A stretch of DNA of 64,000 nt from Chromohalobacter canadensis. GTDB lineage: Bacteria > Pseudomonadota > Gammaproteobacteria > Pseudomonadales > Halomonadaceae. The translations under genes and the position numbers were made by a program. A model generated the notes under the pieces. It was not told where the DNA came from, made no database searches, and saw nothing but the letters and a program-made list of their open reading frames with translations. The stretch is from NCBI RefSeq assembly GCF_034479555.1, contig NZ_CP140151.1, forward strand, positions 1,798,001 through 1,862,000. The letters are read 5' to 3'. Below, piece after piece: positions 17,231 through 24,555 of the stretch; the stretch's first letter is position 1; each line of letters starts with the position of its first letter.

Positions 17231-18964
17231 TTGAAAACTCTTTTCTCATGGCTACGGGGAACGACGATTCGGGCCCGGATGACGGCCGGCTTTGCCAGTG
17301 TTCTGTTGCTGATGGTCATTCTGACCGCCGAAGGGGTGCGCGAGGTCAACCTGATCGACCACAGCATGAAAGTCATCAACGACGTCAACAGTGTCAAACA
17401 GCAGCATGCGGTCGATTTCCGAGGGAGCGTACACGACCGCGCCATCGCCGTGCGCGATGCGGTACTGGTCGACGACGAGGCCGATCTGACGCCGATCATG
17501 GCGGATATTAAGCGCCTCGAAGGCAACTACCGCGATGCCGCCGCCGGCATGCGAGAAGTCTTCTCGGAGGGCAATGTCACTGCCGAAGAGCGCAATGCCC
17601 TGGCCGCTATCCAGGAGATTCAGGCCACCACCATGCCGCTGATCGAAGAAGTGCTCGAGCGGCGTCAGGCTGGCGATATCGCGGGCGCCAAGCAGCTGCT
17701 GCTCGACGAAGCGGCGCCGGCCTTCAGAACCTGGCTGAATGACATCAATGCCTTCATCACTTTGCAAGAAGAGCTCAACGCCGCCGAAACCGGTTTTGCG
17801 CGCAATATCGCCGAGAATTTCCAGATCACCATGGTGTTGCTGTGCCTGGGGGCCCTGGTAATCGGGGGGCTGGTGGCTACGTTGTTGACCAGGCTGCTGT
17901 TGCGCGAGTTCGGCGCGGAGCCCTACGAGGTCAAGGCCTTCGCCGAGGCGGTGGGCAATGGCGATCTGACCCGTCAGGTGTCGCTGAAACGGCAGTATCG
18001 CAACAGCATCATGGCTGCTCAGGTATCGATGGCGGAAAAGCTGAAAACAACAGTGTTGGAAGTGCGCGGTTCGGCCGAATCGGTGGCCACCAATAGCGAA
18101 CAGATCGCCGAGGGTAACAACGAGTTGGCTTCCCGCACTGAGCAGCAAGCGAGCTCTCTGGCCGAGACCGCCTCCGCCATGGAAGAACTGGGAAGCACCG
18201 TTCAGCAAAACGCCGACAACGCCGTGGAAGCACGCAAGCAGGCCGCCAACGCCTCGCAAATCGCCGAGGAGGGTGGTGAGGTCGTCACGCAGGTGGTGCA
18301 GACCATGCACGACATCGATGCCAGCTCCAATGAAGTGGCCGATATCATTTCGATGATCGATGGTATCGCCTTCCAGACCAACATCCTGGCGCTCAATGCC
18401 TCCGTCGAGGCGGCACGTGCCGGTGAGCATGGCCGTGGCTTTGCCGTAGTCGCCCAGGAAGTGCGCGAGCTTGCCAGTCGCTCTGCGTCATCGGCCAAGG
18501 CAATCCATGCCTTGATCACCGCCAATCGCAAGCGTGTTGAGCAGGGGACGGAACTGGCCACTCAAGCCGGCAAGACCACCGAAGACGTGGTGACGTCCGT
18601 CAAGCGCGTGACCGAGCTGATGGAAGAAATCAGCAACGCGACCGCCGAACAGCGTGATGGAGTGCAGCAGGCCGGCGAAGCCGTCACCCAGATGGATCAG
18701 GTCACTCAGCAGAACGCGACCCTGGTCGAGCAAAGCGCCAGCGCCTCCAACAATCTCAAGGCGCGTGCGCACAAGCTGATGGAGCTGATGTCGGCTTTCG
18801 AGCTCGGCGCGGCCTCTTCACAGAACGCACGGCATGCGGCGGAGCGGCTCCGGGCCGCCACCGGCGGCGCACAGCAGCAGGCGTCGACATCCGCGCCGCG
18901 TCTGCCGAACACACGCCACACTGCACGGCAGACCACCAAGGAAGAAGAGTGGGAGGCGTTCTGA
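17231..18964 (+). CDS. Methyl-accepting chemotaxis protein (transmembrane chemoreceptor)
   Basis: A 577-residue chemoreceptor. TM1 is near residues 17-35, followed by a four-helix-bundle periplasmic domain of about 150 residues. TM2 (VLLCLGALVIGGLVATLL) is near residues 205-225, then a short HAMP-like linker (EVKAFAEAVGNGDLT) and a long signalling coiled coil. The kinase-contact tip is GIAFQTNILALNASVEAARAG, with EHGRGFAVVAQEVRELA after it. It ends in EEEWEAF, a WxxF tail resembling the NWETF tether that recruits CheR/CheB. The TTG at 17231, preceded by AAAGGA, is preferred over a TTG at 17204. No other chemotaxis gene is nearby. The ligand is unknown. Confidence 0.93.
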   Translation: MKTLFSWLRGTTIRARMTAGFASVLLLMVILTAEGVREVNLIDHSMKVINDVNSVKQQHAVDFRGSVHDRAIAVRDAVLVDDEADLTPIMADIKRLEGNYRDAAAGMREVFSEGNVTAEERNALAAIQEIQATTMPLIEEVLERRQAGDIAGAKQLLLDEAAPAFRTWLNDINAFITLQEELNAAETGFARNIAENFQITMVLLCLGALVIGGLVATLLTRLLLREFGAEPYEVKAFAEAVGNGDLTRQVSLKRQYRNSIMAAQVSMAEKLKTTVLEVRGSAESVATNSEQIAEGNNELASRTEQQASSLAETASAMEELGSTVQQNADNAVEARKQAANASQIAEEGGEVVTQVVQTMHDIDASSNEVADIISMIDGIAFQTNILALNASVEAARAGEHGRGFAVVAQEVRELASRSASSAKAIHALITANRKRVEQGTELATQAGKTTEDVVTSVKRVTELMEEISNATAEQRDGVQQAGEAVTQMDQVTQQNATLVEQSASASNNLKARAHKLMELMSAFELGAASSQNARHAAERLRAATGGAQQQASTSAPRLPNTRHTARQTTKEEEWEAF

Positions 18965-19009
18965 CCCCCGGCTGAATACCTCAATGGCCGTTCGCCGCGA
19001 ATGGCATAA

Positions 19010-19036
19010 CAGACGGCCGCCGCCGGCGGTCGTCTG
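19010..19036 (+). terminator. Strong GC hairpin after the chemoreceptor gene
   Basis: Arms 19010-19021 and 19025-19036 pair over 12 bp with one mismatch around a GCC loop. It lies 46 bp after the stop. No T-run follows, so termination is likely but not certain. Confidence 0.5.
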
Positions 19037-19086
19037 GCATCGAGGCCCCACTTCTCCCTCTGCGTTGCACCGATCATCGCTGTCCC

Positions 19087-19132
19087 ACCCAAGACACACC
19101 CGCTTGAAACCCGGATAATGGCGGGCAATTCG
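19087..19132 (+). promoter_or_regulatory. Copy 2 of the 46-bp repeat, containing the probable ycaO promoter
   Basis: AAGACA at 19091-19096 and GATAAT at 19114-19119 are separated by exactly 17 bp and each resembles the sigma70 boxes. Transcription would start near 19126, about 45 nt before the ycaO ATG. The whole 46 bp is a near copy of 17034-17079. Confidence 0.55.
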
Positions 19133-19170
19133 CCCCCTGGGCGCACCCGACACCAACCCGGTTCGTGTAC

Positions 19171-21378
19171 ATGGAAATCAAGGTCAACTTTCTCGAAAAC
19201 CTGCGGCTGGCGGCCAAGTTCGACGACTTCACCGTCGAGACCGACCAGCCCATTCGCTACAAGGGCGACGGCTCGGCGCCGAGTCCGTTCGACTACTTCC
19301 TGGCCTCCTCGGCGTTGTGTGCGGCTTATTTCGTGCGCTTGTACTGCAACGCGCGGGACATCCCTACCGAGAACATCCGGCTGTCGCAGAACAACATCGT
19401 CGACCCCGAGAATCGCTACAACCAGATCTTCAAGATCCAGGTGGAGCTGCCGGAGGACCTTTCCGAAAAGGACCGCACCGGTATCCTGCGCGCGGCGGAG
19501 CGCTGCAGCGTCAAGCGCGTGATCCAGAACGCGCCCGAGTTCCAGATCGAGACGGTCGAGAACATCGACGAGGACGCCCAGGCGCTGCTGATGGGCACGA
19601 ACGCCAAGGACGGCGACGCAGGCGGCGAAACCTGGATCGAGGGCAAGGACCTGCCGCTGGAGCGCACCATCGCCAACATGACCCGGATCCTCGAGGATCT
19701 GGGCATGAAGATCGAGATCGCCTCGTGGCGCAATATCGTGCCCAACGTCTGGTCGCTGCATCTGCGCGACGCGGCCTCGCCGATGTGTTTCACCAACGGC
19801 AAGGGCGCGACCAAGGAAGCGGCGCTGTGCTCGGCGCTGGGCGAGTTCATCGAGCGCCTCTCCTGCAACTTTTTCTACAACGACCAGTTCTTCGGCGAGG
19901 AGATCGCCGATAGTGCCTTCGTTCACTATCCCAGCGAGCGCTGGTTCCCGCTGGAAGACGACGACGCGCTGCCTGCCGGGCTACTCGACGCACATTGTCG
20001 GGCGATCTTCGATCCGGACGGCGAGCTGCGCGGCTCGCACCTGATCGACACCAACTCCGGGCGAAAGGATCGCGGCATCGTCGCGCTGCCGTTCAAGCGC
20101 CGCTCCGATGGCGAGACGGTGTACTTCCCCTCCAACCTGATCGAGAACCTCTACCTCAGCAACGGCATGAGCGCCGGCAACACGCTCGCCGAGGCCGAGG
20201 TGCAGTGCCTTTCCGAAATCTTCGAGCGCGCGGTGAAGAAGGAAATCATCGAGCAAGAGATCGTCCTGCCGGACGTGCCGGAGGAGGTGCTGGCCAAGTA
20301 TCCCGGCATTCAGGAAGGCATCGCCGCGCTGGAGGCCCAGGGCTTCCCGGTGCTGGTCAAGGACGCCTCGCTCGGCGGCCGCTACCCGGTGATGTGCGTG
20401 ACTCTGATGAACCCGCGCACCGGCGGTGTGTTCGCCTCCTTCGGCGCGCACCCGAGCTTCCAGGTCGCGCTGGAACGCAGTCTCACCGAGCTGCTCCAGG
20501 GGCGCAGCTTCGAGGGCCTGAACGACCTGCCGCAGCCGACCTTCAGCTCGCTGGCGGTCTCCGAGCCCAACAACTTCGTCGAGCACTTCATCGACTCCTC
20601 CGGGGTGATCTCCTGGCGCTTCTTCAGCGACCGCACGGATCTCGACTTCCACGAATGGGACTTCGCCGGCACCACTGCGGAAGAAGCCGAGCGCCTCTAC
20701 GGACTGCTCGCCGACCAGGGCCTGGAAGCCTACGTGATGGAACACGAGGACCTGGGCGCGCCGGTGTGCCGCATCCTGGTGCCGGGGTATTCCGAGGTGT
20801 ACCCGGTCGAGGATCTGGTGTGGGACAACACCAACATGGCGCTGGACTTCCGGGCGGACATTCTCCATCTGCACACACTCGAGGATGAGCGCCTCGCCGA
20901 CCTGCTCGAGCGCCTGGAAGAAAGCCAGCTCGACGATCACATCAAGGTCGGCACGCTGATCGGCATCGAGTTCGACGACAACACCGTGTGGAGCGAGCTC
21001 ACCATCCTCGAGCTCAAGCTGCTGATTGAGATCGCTCTGGGCGAGTACGAAGCAGCGCTGGAGCACGTCCAGATGTTCCTGCAATTCAACGACAACACCG
21101 TGCAGCGCGGCTTGTTCCATCAAGCCATGCAAGCGGTGCTGGAGATCGCCCTGGACGACGACCTCGACTTCAACGACTACCACCGCAACCTCACGCGGAT
21201 GTTCGGCGAAGAGACCATGTGCCAGGTGATCGGCGCGGTGAACGATGAGGTACGCTTCCCCGGGCTGACGCCCACCAGCATGGGGCTGGAAGGCATCGAC
21301 CGCCACCAGCGCCTGATCGAAAGCTACCGGAAACTGCACGCCGCGCGCGCCGCCGGGGCCGGCATCGCCACCTCGTAA
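19171..21378 (+). CDS. ycaO: OsmC-YcaO fusion protein (ribosomal S12 beta-methylthiolation accessory type)
   Basis: A 735-residue two-part protein. Residues about 1-140 are OsmC-like (RYKGDGSAPSPFDYFLASSALCAAYF). The rest is a YcaO domain with the ATP-binding pattern GKGATKEAALCSALGEFIERL and the later AEAEVQCLSEIFERA and FGAHPSFQVALERSLTELLQG. YcaO proteins activate backbone amides with ATP. E. coli YcaO is linked genetically to beta-methylthiolation of ribosomal protein S12 D88 by RimO, and no precursor peptide gene lies here, so the stand-alone role is more likely than RiPP synthesis. The ATG at 19171 was preferred over a GTG two codons upstream because MEIKVNFL is the usual start. Confidence 0.9.
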   Translation: MEIKVNFLENLRLAAKFDDFTVETDQPIRYKGDGSAPSPFDYFLASSALCAAYFVRLYCNARDIPTENIRLSQNNIVDPENRYNQIFKIQVELPEDLSEKDRTGILRAAERCSVKRVIQNAPEFQIETVENIDEDAQALLMGTNAKDGDAGGETWIEGKDLPLERTIANMTRILEDLGMKIEIASWRNIVPNVWSLHLRDAASPMCFTNGKGATKEAALCSALGEFIERLSCNFFYNDQFFGEEIADSAFVHYPSERWFPLEDDDALPAGLLDAHCRAIFDPDGELRGSHLIDTNSGRKDRGIVALPFKRRSDGETVYFPSNLIENLYLSNGMSAGNTLAEAEVQCLSEIFERAVKKEIIEQEIVLPDVPEEVLAKYPGIQEGIAALEAQGFPVLVKDASLGGRYPVMCVTLMNPRTGGVFASFGAHPSFQVALERSLTELLQGRSFEGLNDLPQPTFSSLAVSEPNNFVEHFIDSSGVISWRFFSDRTDLDFHEWDFAGTTAEEAERLYGLLADQGLEAYVMEHEDLGAPVCRILVPGYSEVYPVEDLVWDNTNMALDFRADILHLHTLEDERLADLLERLEESQLDDHIKVGTLIGIEFDDNTVWSELTILELKLLIEIALGEYEAALEHVQMFLQFNDNTVQRGLFHQAMQAVLEIALDDDLDFNDYHRNLTRMFGEETMCQVIGAVNDEVRFPGLTPTSMGLEGIDRHQRLIESYRKLHAARAAGAGIATS

Positions 21379-21392
21379 ACCGCACCTCCCCA

Positions 21393-21442
21393 CCCTCTCC
21401 GTCACCGCCACTCACGGCGCGCCCCGGCGGAGAGGGCATTTT
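21393..21442 (+). terminator. Probable ycaO terminator
   Basis: CCCTCTCCG at 21393-21401 pairs with CGGAGAGGG at 21428-21436 across a 26-nt loop and is followed by CATTTT. The loop is long, so efficiency is uncertain. Confidence 0.45.
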
Positions 21443-21878
21443 CCCCTTCATGCGTTAATACCAGCCCCCACCTCTACGACCAACCGCCGTTTTGCATCTA
21501 TCACCACTCTTGAATACTCTGCTTCACTAAGGCCACTTAGACGGCCATATAAAAGAACGACAACGACATAACGCTGGGACTACCGCATGGGATGGCAAGG
21601 GCGCATCACGACTTGCAGGGTAGGGGCGGTAGCGTGCCCAGACCCCGTGACCTGTTGCTTTTTTCCCTCCATACGCTGGCCCCCGCTAAAGCGCGCGGAG
21701 TCTACATAGGTCGCCGAGTTGTTCTTTATTTAAAATCAATGGCTTAGGTGAGAAAAGGTGGGCTAGATAAGATTTATTGAACGCGCGGGCGTGTTCAAGT
21801 GGCAAAACGAGCGCGCTAGCTAATACCGGTTGAGCAGATTAGACGTTTGAAGACAACAGACTAAGCAAGGAGAATCAA
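21443..21878. other. 436-bp stretch with no recognised gene; left edge of the accessory island
   Basis: Base composition falls here from GC-rich to mixed (for example the AT-rich 21720-21780). No ORF with a ribosome site, no tRNA and no obvious attachment site was found. The right end contains the leader of the TIR gene, with GGAG nine bases before its ATG. Confidence 0.4.
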
Positions 21879-22271
21879 ATGCCAAATGTATGTTTCTTTA
21901 GTTTTACTGAGGCTGACCGCGACGTTGTGTTGACTATTAAAGGTCGAGCCGTAAACCCCGACTACAAGAACCTCAACTTCCGAGTAAAAGATCTTTTAAA
22001 GCGGTGGAAAACGGAAGACGTTGCCAGGATCCGTCAAGCCATATCAACAGCAATGAACGGAACATCTCGCACAATAGTTTTTGTTGGCGAAAAAACGCAC
22101 CAGAGTCGGTGGGTTCGTGAAGAAGTAGAGATGACTCTAGACAACAAAAAACCTGTCTATGCAATTCGCTTAAAAGATACCAACGGTGCCAAGCCGAAAG
22201 TTCTCGAAGAGAACAATATTCAGCTATACAGCTGGAGGGAGGCAAAACTTCAGGATCTAGCAACACGCTAA
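21879..22271 (+). CDS. ThsB/MTH538-like TIR domain protein (putative anti-phage)
   Basis: A 130-residue stand-alone TIR-like domain. NVCFFSFTEADRD is the first beta strand and BB-loop side, RTIVFVGEKTHQSRWVREEVE is the beta-D/alpha-D region, with E82 at the position of the conserved TIR glutamate, and KPVYAIRL is the next strand. The pattern fits PF08937 (the ThsB TIR-like/DUF1863 family), whose members make NAD-derived signal molecules in Thoeris defence. AAGGAG precedes the ATG. The following gene starts 9 nt later and is truncated by an IS, and no ThsA is present, so the system is probably inactive. Family assignment is from motif memory. Confidence 0.72.
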   Translation: MPNVCFFSFTEADRDVVLTIKGRAVNPDYKNLNFRVKDLLKRWKTEDVARIRQAISTAMNGTSRTIVFVGEKTHQSRWVREEVEMTLDNKKPVYAIRLKDTNGAKPKVLEENNIQLYSWREAKLQDLATR

Positions 22272-22279
22272 AGGGATAA

Positions 22280-22432
22280 ATGATGATACCTTATTGCTTT
22301 GTGCTAATGCCCTTCGGGAGAAAATCTGATGAGAGTGGCCGCGTCGTTGAGTTTGATGCGATATATAATCAACCTGATTCCGTGAAGCCAGCGCCGACAC
22401 TTCCCCTATCACCGCCAGCGAGCATTTTCTGA
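22280..22432 (+). pseudogene. Truncated MPFG-motif (DUF4071-type N-terminus) gene fused to IS1380 end
   Basis: The first 31 codons encode YCFVLMPFGRKSDESG then VVEFDAIYNQ, the characteristic opening of proteins annotated with a DUF4071/TRAFs-binding region, whose N-terminal domain looks related to nucleoside deoxyribosyltransferase or TIR folds. AAGGGA precedes the ATG, and it follows the TIR gene by 8 bp, so they were one operon. Codon 31 (CAA, ending at 22372) is the last host codon. The IS begins at 22373 and adds 19 codons before TGA at 22432. The rest of the gene is absent from the window. Confidence 0.7.
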
Positions 22433-24054
22433 CCGCCGATTCCGTCTCAACCGCTGAACGCATACCGGGGAGGACCAACCATGGCGACGCTGACCGACGA
22501 GAGCAGCCCATTTTGACAGGCATTTCTACCCGCCGGGCACGCTGATACTGGCTGCCGATGACCGTCAGCTCTCTGCGTGGTGCCTTTGTCCGACAGACGA
22601 TCAGCATGGCGTGCCTCGGGGATAGCGCAGGCGGCTTCGCAAGGTGTTCAACACCGTCATGCGTCCGATGTCCTGCCCGAAGTCGAGGATGATCTGCCGC
22701 GCCTTGTGAATCACGAGCGCCGCACGATGCACCAGCTCTTGTAGCACGGTGCGGATCCGGCGCCGCTTGGCGGGATGGCGCACCGGGCTCAGCTCGCCGG
22801 TCATGCCCAGCTGCCCCATCAGCCGCAGGATGTTGTAGGCCAGCTGGGCGAGGTGCAGGATCAGATCGTTGGTGGCGAACTTGCCCGACGGCAGCCGCTC
22901 CAGGTCGAGATCGGTCTTGATCTCACTGTGGAATTGCTCGTGGGTGGCATGCGCCTGGTAGCGTTTGATCACCGCCTCCGGCGCCTCGTCCAGGCTGGTC
23001 CACCAGCCTTCCAACTCATAGTCCGGTTCGAGCAGCAACTGGCCATCGCGATCGGCGGTGCGCTCTACCAGGCGCATCACGCGTTGGACGACGTATTCGG
23101 TCTTGTTGTCGTCGTGGATCGAGACGGTCTGCGTCCACAGCGCCTGGCGCTTGCCAGGACGCAGCTCTTCCCAGTAGTCCGCCGCCACAGCCAACCAGGT
23201 ATCCTGATCCGCCGTGGCCGAGCCGCGCGGGTTCCATTTGACGACATAGTCGAGCCGGCGCCCCTCGTCGGCAAAGACCTGGCGCTGCTGTTCGAGAAGC
23301 GCCAGGTGCGCCTGGCTGTCGAAGCCGCTGTCCTCGCGTAACAGGATCGGTTGCTTGGTCAGGCCTTGGGCGCGAGGCAGTACCCGCTCCAGAAAGGCGT
23401 TGCTCTCCTTCATGGTGTGCTGCTTGCCAGGCCGCAGTTCCAGACCCAGGCACCACCCTTCGTTGCCCAGATAGGCGGCGATCGGGGTGTAGCCATCGAC
23501 CTTCTGGTAGGTCCGCGAGACGCCTTCCTTCTTCGAGTTGCTGTTGTCCATGACGAAGGTGTCGATGTCCAGGCAGACGTGCGTCGTCTCGGCGGTGATC
23601 GGTGCTTCGATCAGTGACAGCAGGGTCGTGGACCAGGTGGCGGTGCGCGCCTGCAGGTCGTTGGCGGCAAGTTTCTCCAGCCGCTGTCGCAGCGTCGCCG
23701 CGCTCGGCACCTTCTGCAGGGTCAGCAGTTGTTGGAAGGGCTTGTCGCGGCGGAAGTTCTCGACAGCGTCATAGTCGCTCATGCCCAGACACAGCAGGCC
23801 CAGGTAGCTCTTGATCACGTCACTGGTGCGCATGCCCAGCGTGGTGGGGAAGCGGCTGTCGATGCTGTCGACGCCAGCGATCTCGAAGCATTGCCCGATG
23901 ATGGACAGCCCGGCGTGGCTGGTGAGGGTGCGGCGACTGGCGCGGAACTTGACGTTGGGCATGGCACTGTCTGGGTGAATGGCGATATTCGCTATATTGC
24001 CATGCAGTTCAGTAGGTTAGAAGCATTTCTGGGGGCTGGTCTCACGGATTCAGG
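22373..24054. mobile_element. IS1380-family insertion sequence, 1,682 bp
   Basis: Terminal inverted repeats are visible: CCTGATTCCGTGAAGCCAGC at the left end (from 22373) and CCTGAATCCGTGAGACCAGC read inward from 24054. They match at most positions. One intact transposase gene fills the element. The flanks are TCAA on the left and AGGT on the right, so no target duplication is present. Together with a truncated gene at each end, this suggests a deletion or recombination after insertion. A hairpin at about 23979-24003 precedes the transposase start. Confidence 0.88.
22601..23962 (-). CDS. IS1380 family transposase
   Basis: A 453-residue DDE transposase with normal family length. The N-terminus carries SHAGLSIIGQCFEIAGVD. 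Catalytic Asp candidates lie in THVCLDIDTF and LREDSGFD, and the Glu lies in HEQFHSEIKTDLDLERLPSG, the characteristic IS1380 C-terminal block. AYNILRLMGQLG follows. No frameshift was seen, so the element may be active. It is transcribed toward the TIR operon, against it. Confidence 0.93.
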   Translation of the reverse strand: MPNVKFRASRRTLTSHAGLSIIGQCFEIAGVDSIDSRFPTTLGMRTSDVIKSYLGLLCLGMSDYDAVENFRRDKPFQQLLTLQKVPSAATLRQRLEKLAANDLQARTATWSTTLLSLIEAPITAETTHVCLDIDTFVMDNSNSKKEGVSRTYQKVDGYTPIAAYLGNEGWCLGLELRPGKQHTMKESNAFLERVLPRAQGLTKQPILLREDSGFDSQAHLALLEQQRQVFADEGRRLDYVVKWNPRGSATADQDTWLAVAADYWEELRPGKRQALWTQTVSIHDDNKTEYVVQRVMRLVERTADRDGQLLLEPDYELEGWWTSLDEAPEAVIKRYQAHATHEQFHSEIKTDLDLERLPSGKFATNDLILHLAQLAYNILRLMGQLGMTGELSPVRHPAKRRRIRTVLQELVHRAALVIHKARQIILDFGQDIGRMTVLNTLRSRLRYPRGTPC

Positions 24055-24170
24055 AGGTACTTAATAAGAGAAGCAATGCTTAATCCAATAAGCAAAAGTA
24101 ATGTTAGTGGCATAAGCCACCCTATCCATCCCATTGAGCCCATTAAAGCGAAACATTCTGAATTCATCAT
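24042..24170 (-). CDS. Small membrane protein of copper islands, 3' end replaced by IS1380
   Basis: Encodes 42 residues: a Met/Trp-rich start (ALMGSMGWIGWLMP) and one hydrophobic span TLLLLIGLSIASLI ending KYLLNP. Tiny proteins with MGWxGW followed by a leucine-rich span are common next to copper efflux genes. GAGGA precedes the tandem ATGs at 24170/24167. The host sequence ends at 24055, and the IS end supplies the last codons and the TGA, so the native C-terminus is lost or shortened. The promoter upstream is of MerR/CueR type. Confidence 0.6.
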   Translation of the reverse strand: MMNSECFALMGSMGWIGWLMPLTLLLLIGLSIASLIKYLLNP

Positions 24171-24205
24171 GAAAATCCTCTTGGCAGTGCTATCCTAAGG
24201 TAAAG

Positions 24206-24235
24206 AGTACAGCCTTTGTGTAGCCCAAAGGTCAA
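24206..24235 (-). promoter_or_regulatory. MerR/CueR-type metal-responsive promoter
   Basis: On the minus strand TTGACC (complement of 24230-24235) and TGTACT (24206-24211) are separated by 18 bp, longer than the sigma70 optimum. The spacer holds an exact dyad, CCTTTG-7-CAAAGG (24213-24218 and 24226-24231), starting inside the -35. This geometry is the hallmark of promoters untwisted by CueR-like activators. It drives the small gene ending at 24042. No cueR gene lies in the window. Confidence 0.65.
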
Positions 24236-24283
24236 GCTGTAGAAATGATCATGGCTTGTTTGTTAGCAAACTAAGTAGATGTA

Positions 24284-24315
24284 TTCAGGATCATTTCAGG
24301 TTGTGCCTCTATAAA
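24284..24315 (+). promoter_or_regulatory. Cupredoxin promoter with OmpR-type direct repeat
   Basis: TTCAGG occurs at 24284-24289 and again at 24295-24300, exactly 11 bp apart, one helical turn, as in PmrA/QseB/CusR-type sites. TATAAA follows at 24310-24315 in the -10 position. The same TTCAG-6-TTCAG arrangement occurs before copA at 27907-27922, which supports regulation by the adjacent response regulator. Confidence 0.6.
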
Positions 24316-24555
24316 GGGTAGACATCCACTTTTGTAGGAGAACACTGATGTATAAGAAGCATCTGGTATCAAGCCTTTTGGCAATCTCGTTGAGTACGCT
24401 GGCGGCGGCTTCCTGGGCCTCGGCCGGGCATGGAAATAGCGAAAAGGTGAGTGACGCTGACGTTGATCGCACCATCACGGTGGAAGCGGGAGACATGTGG
24501 TTTGATCCTGAGGACATTGAGGCCTCTACCGGGGAAACCATTAAATTCGAGATCA

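Noticed and set aside
17252..18430. Antisense frame over the chemoreceptor gene
   Set aside because: Composition mirrors the sense codons; no domain or start signals.
19171..21378. A RiPP biosynthesis cluster around YcaO
   Set aside because: No precursor peptide, dehydrogenase or export gene lies nearby; the OsmC-YcaO form is the housekeeping type.
19981..21411. 476-codon antisense frame over ycaO
   Set aside because: His/Gln/Val-rich antisense shadow of a conserved coding sequence; no family motifs.
21879..22271. A complete Thoeris system
   Set aside because: Only a TIR component is present; no ThsA (SLOG/SIR2-type) gene is found in the window and the neighbouring gene is truncated.
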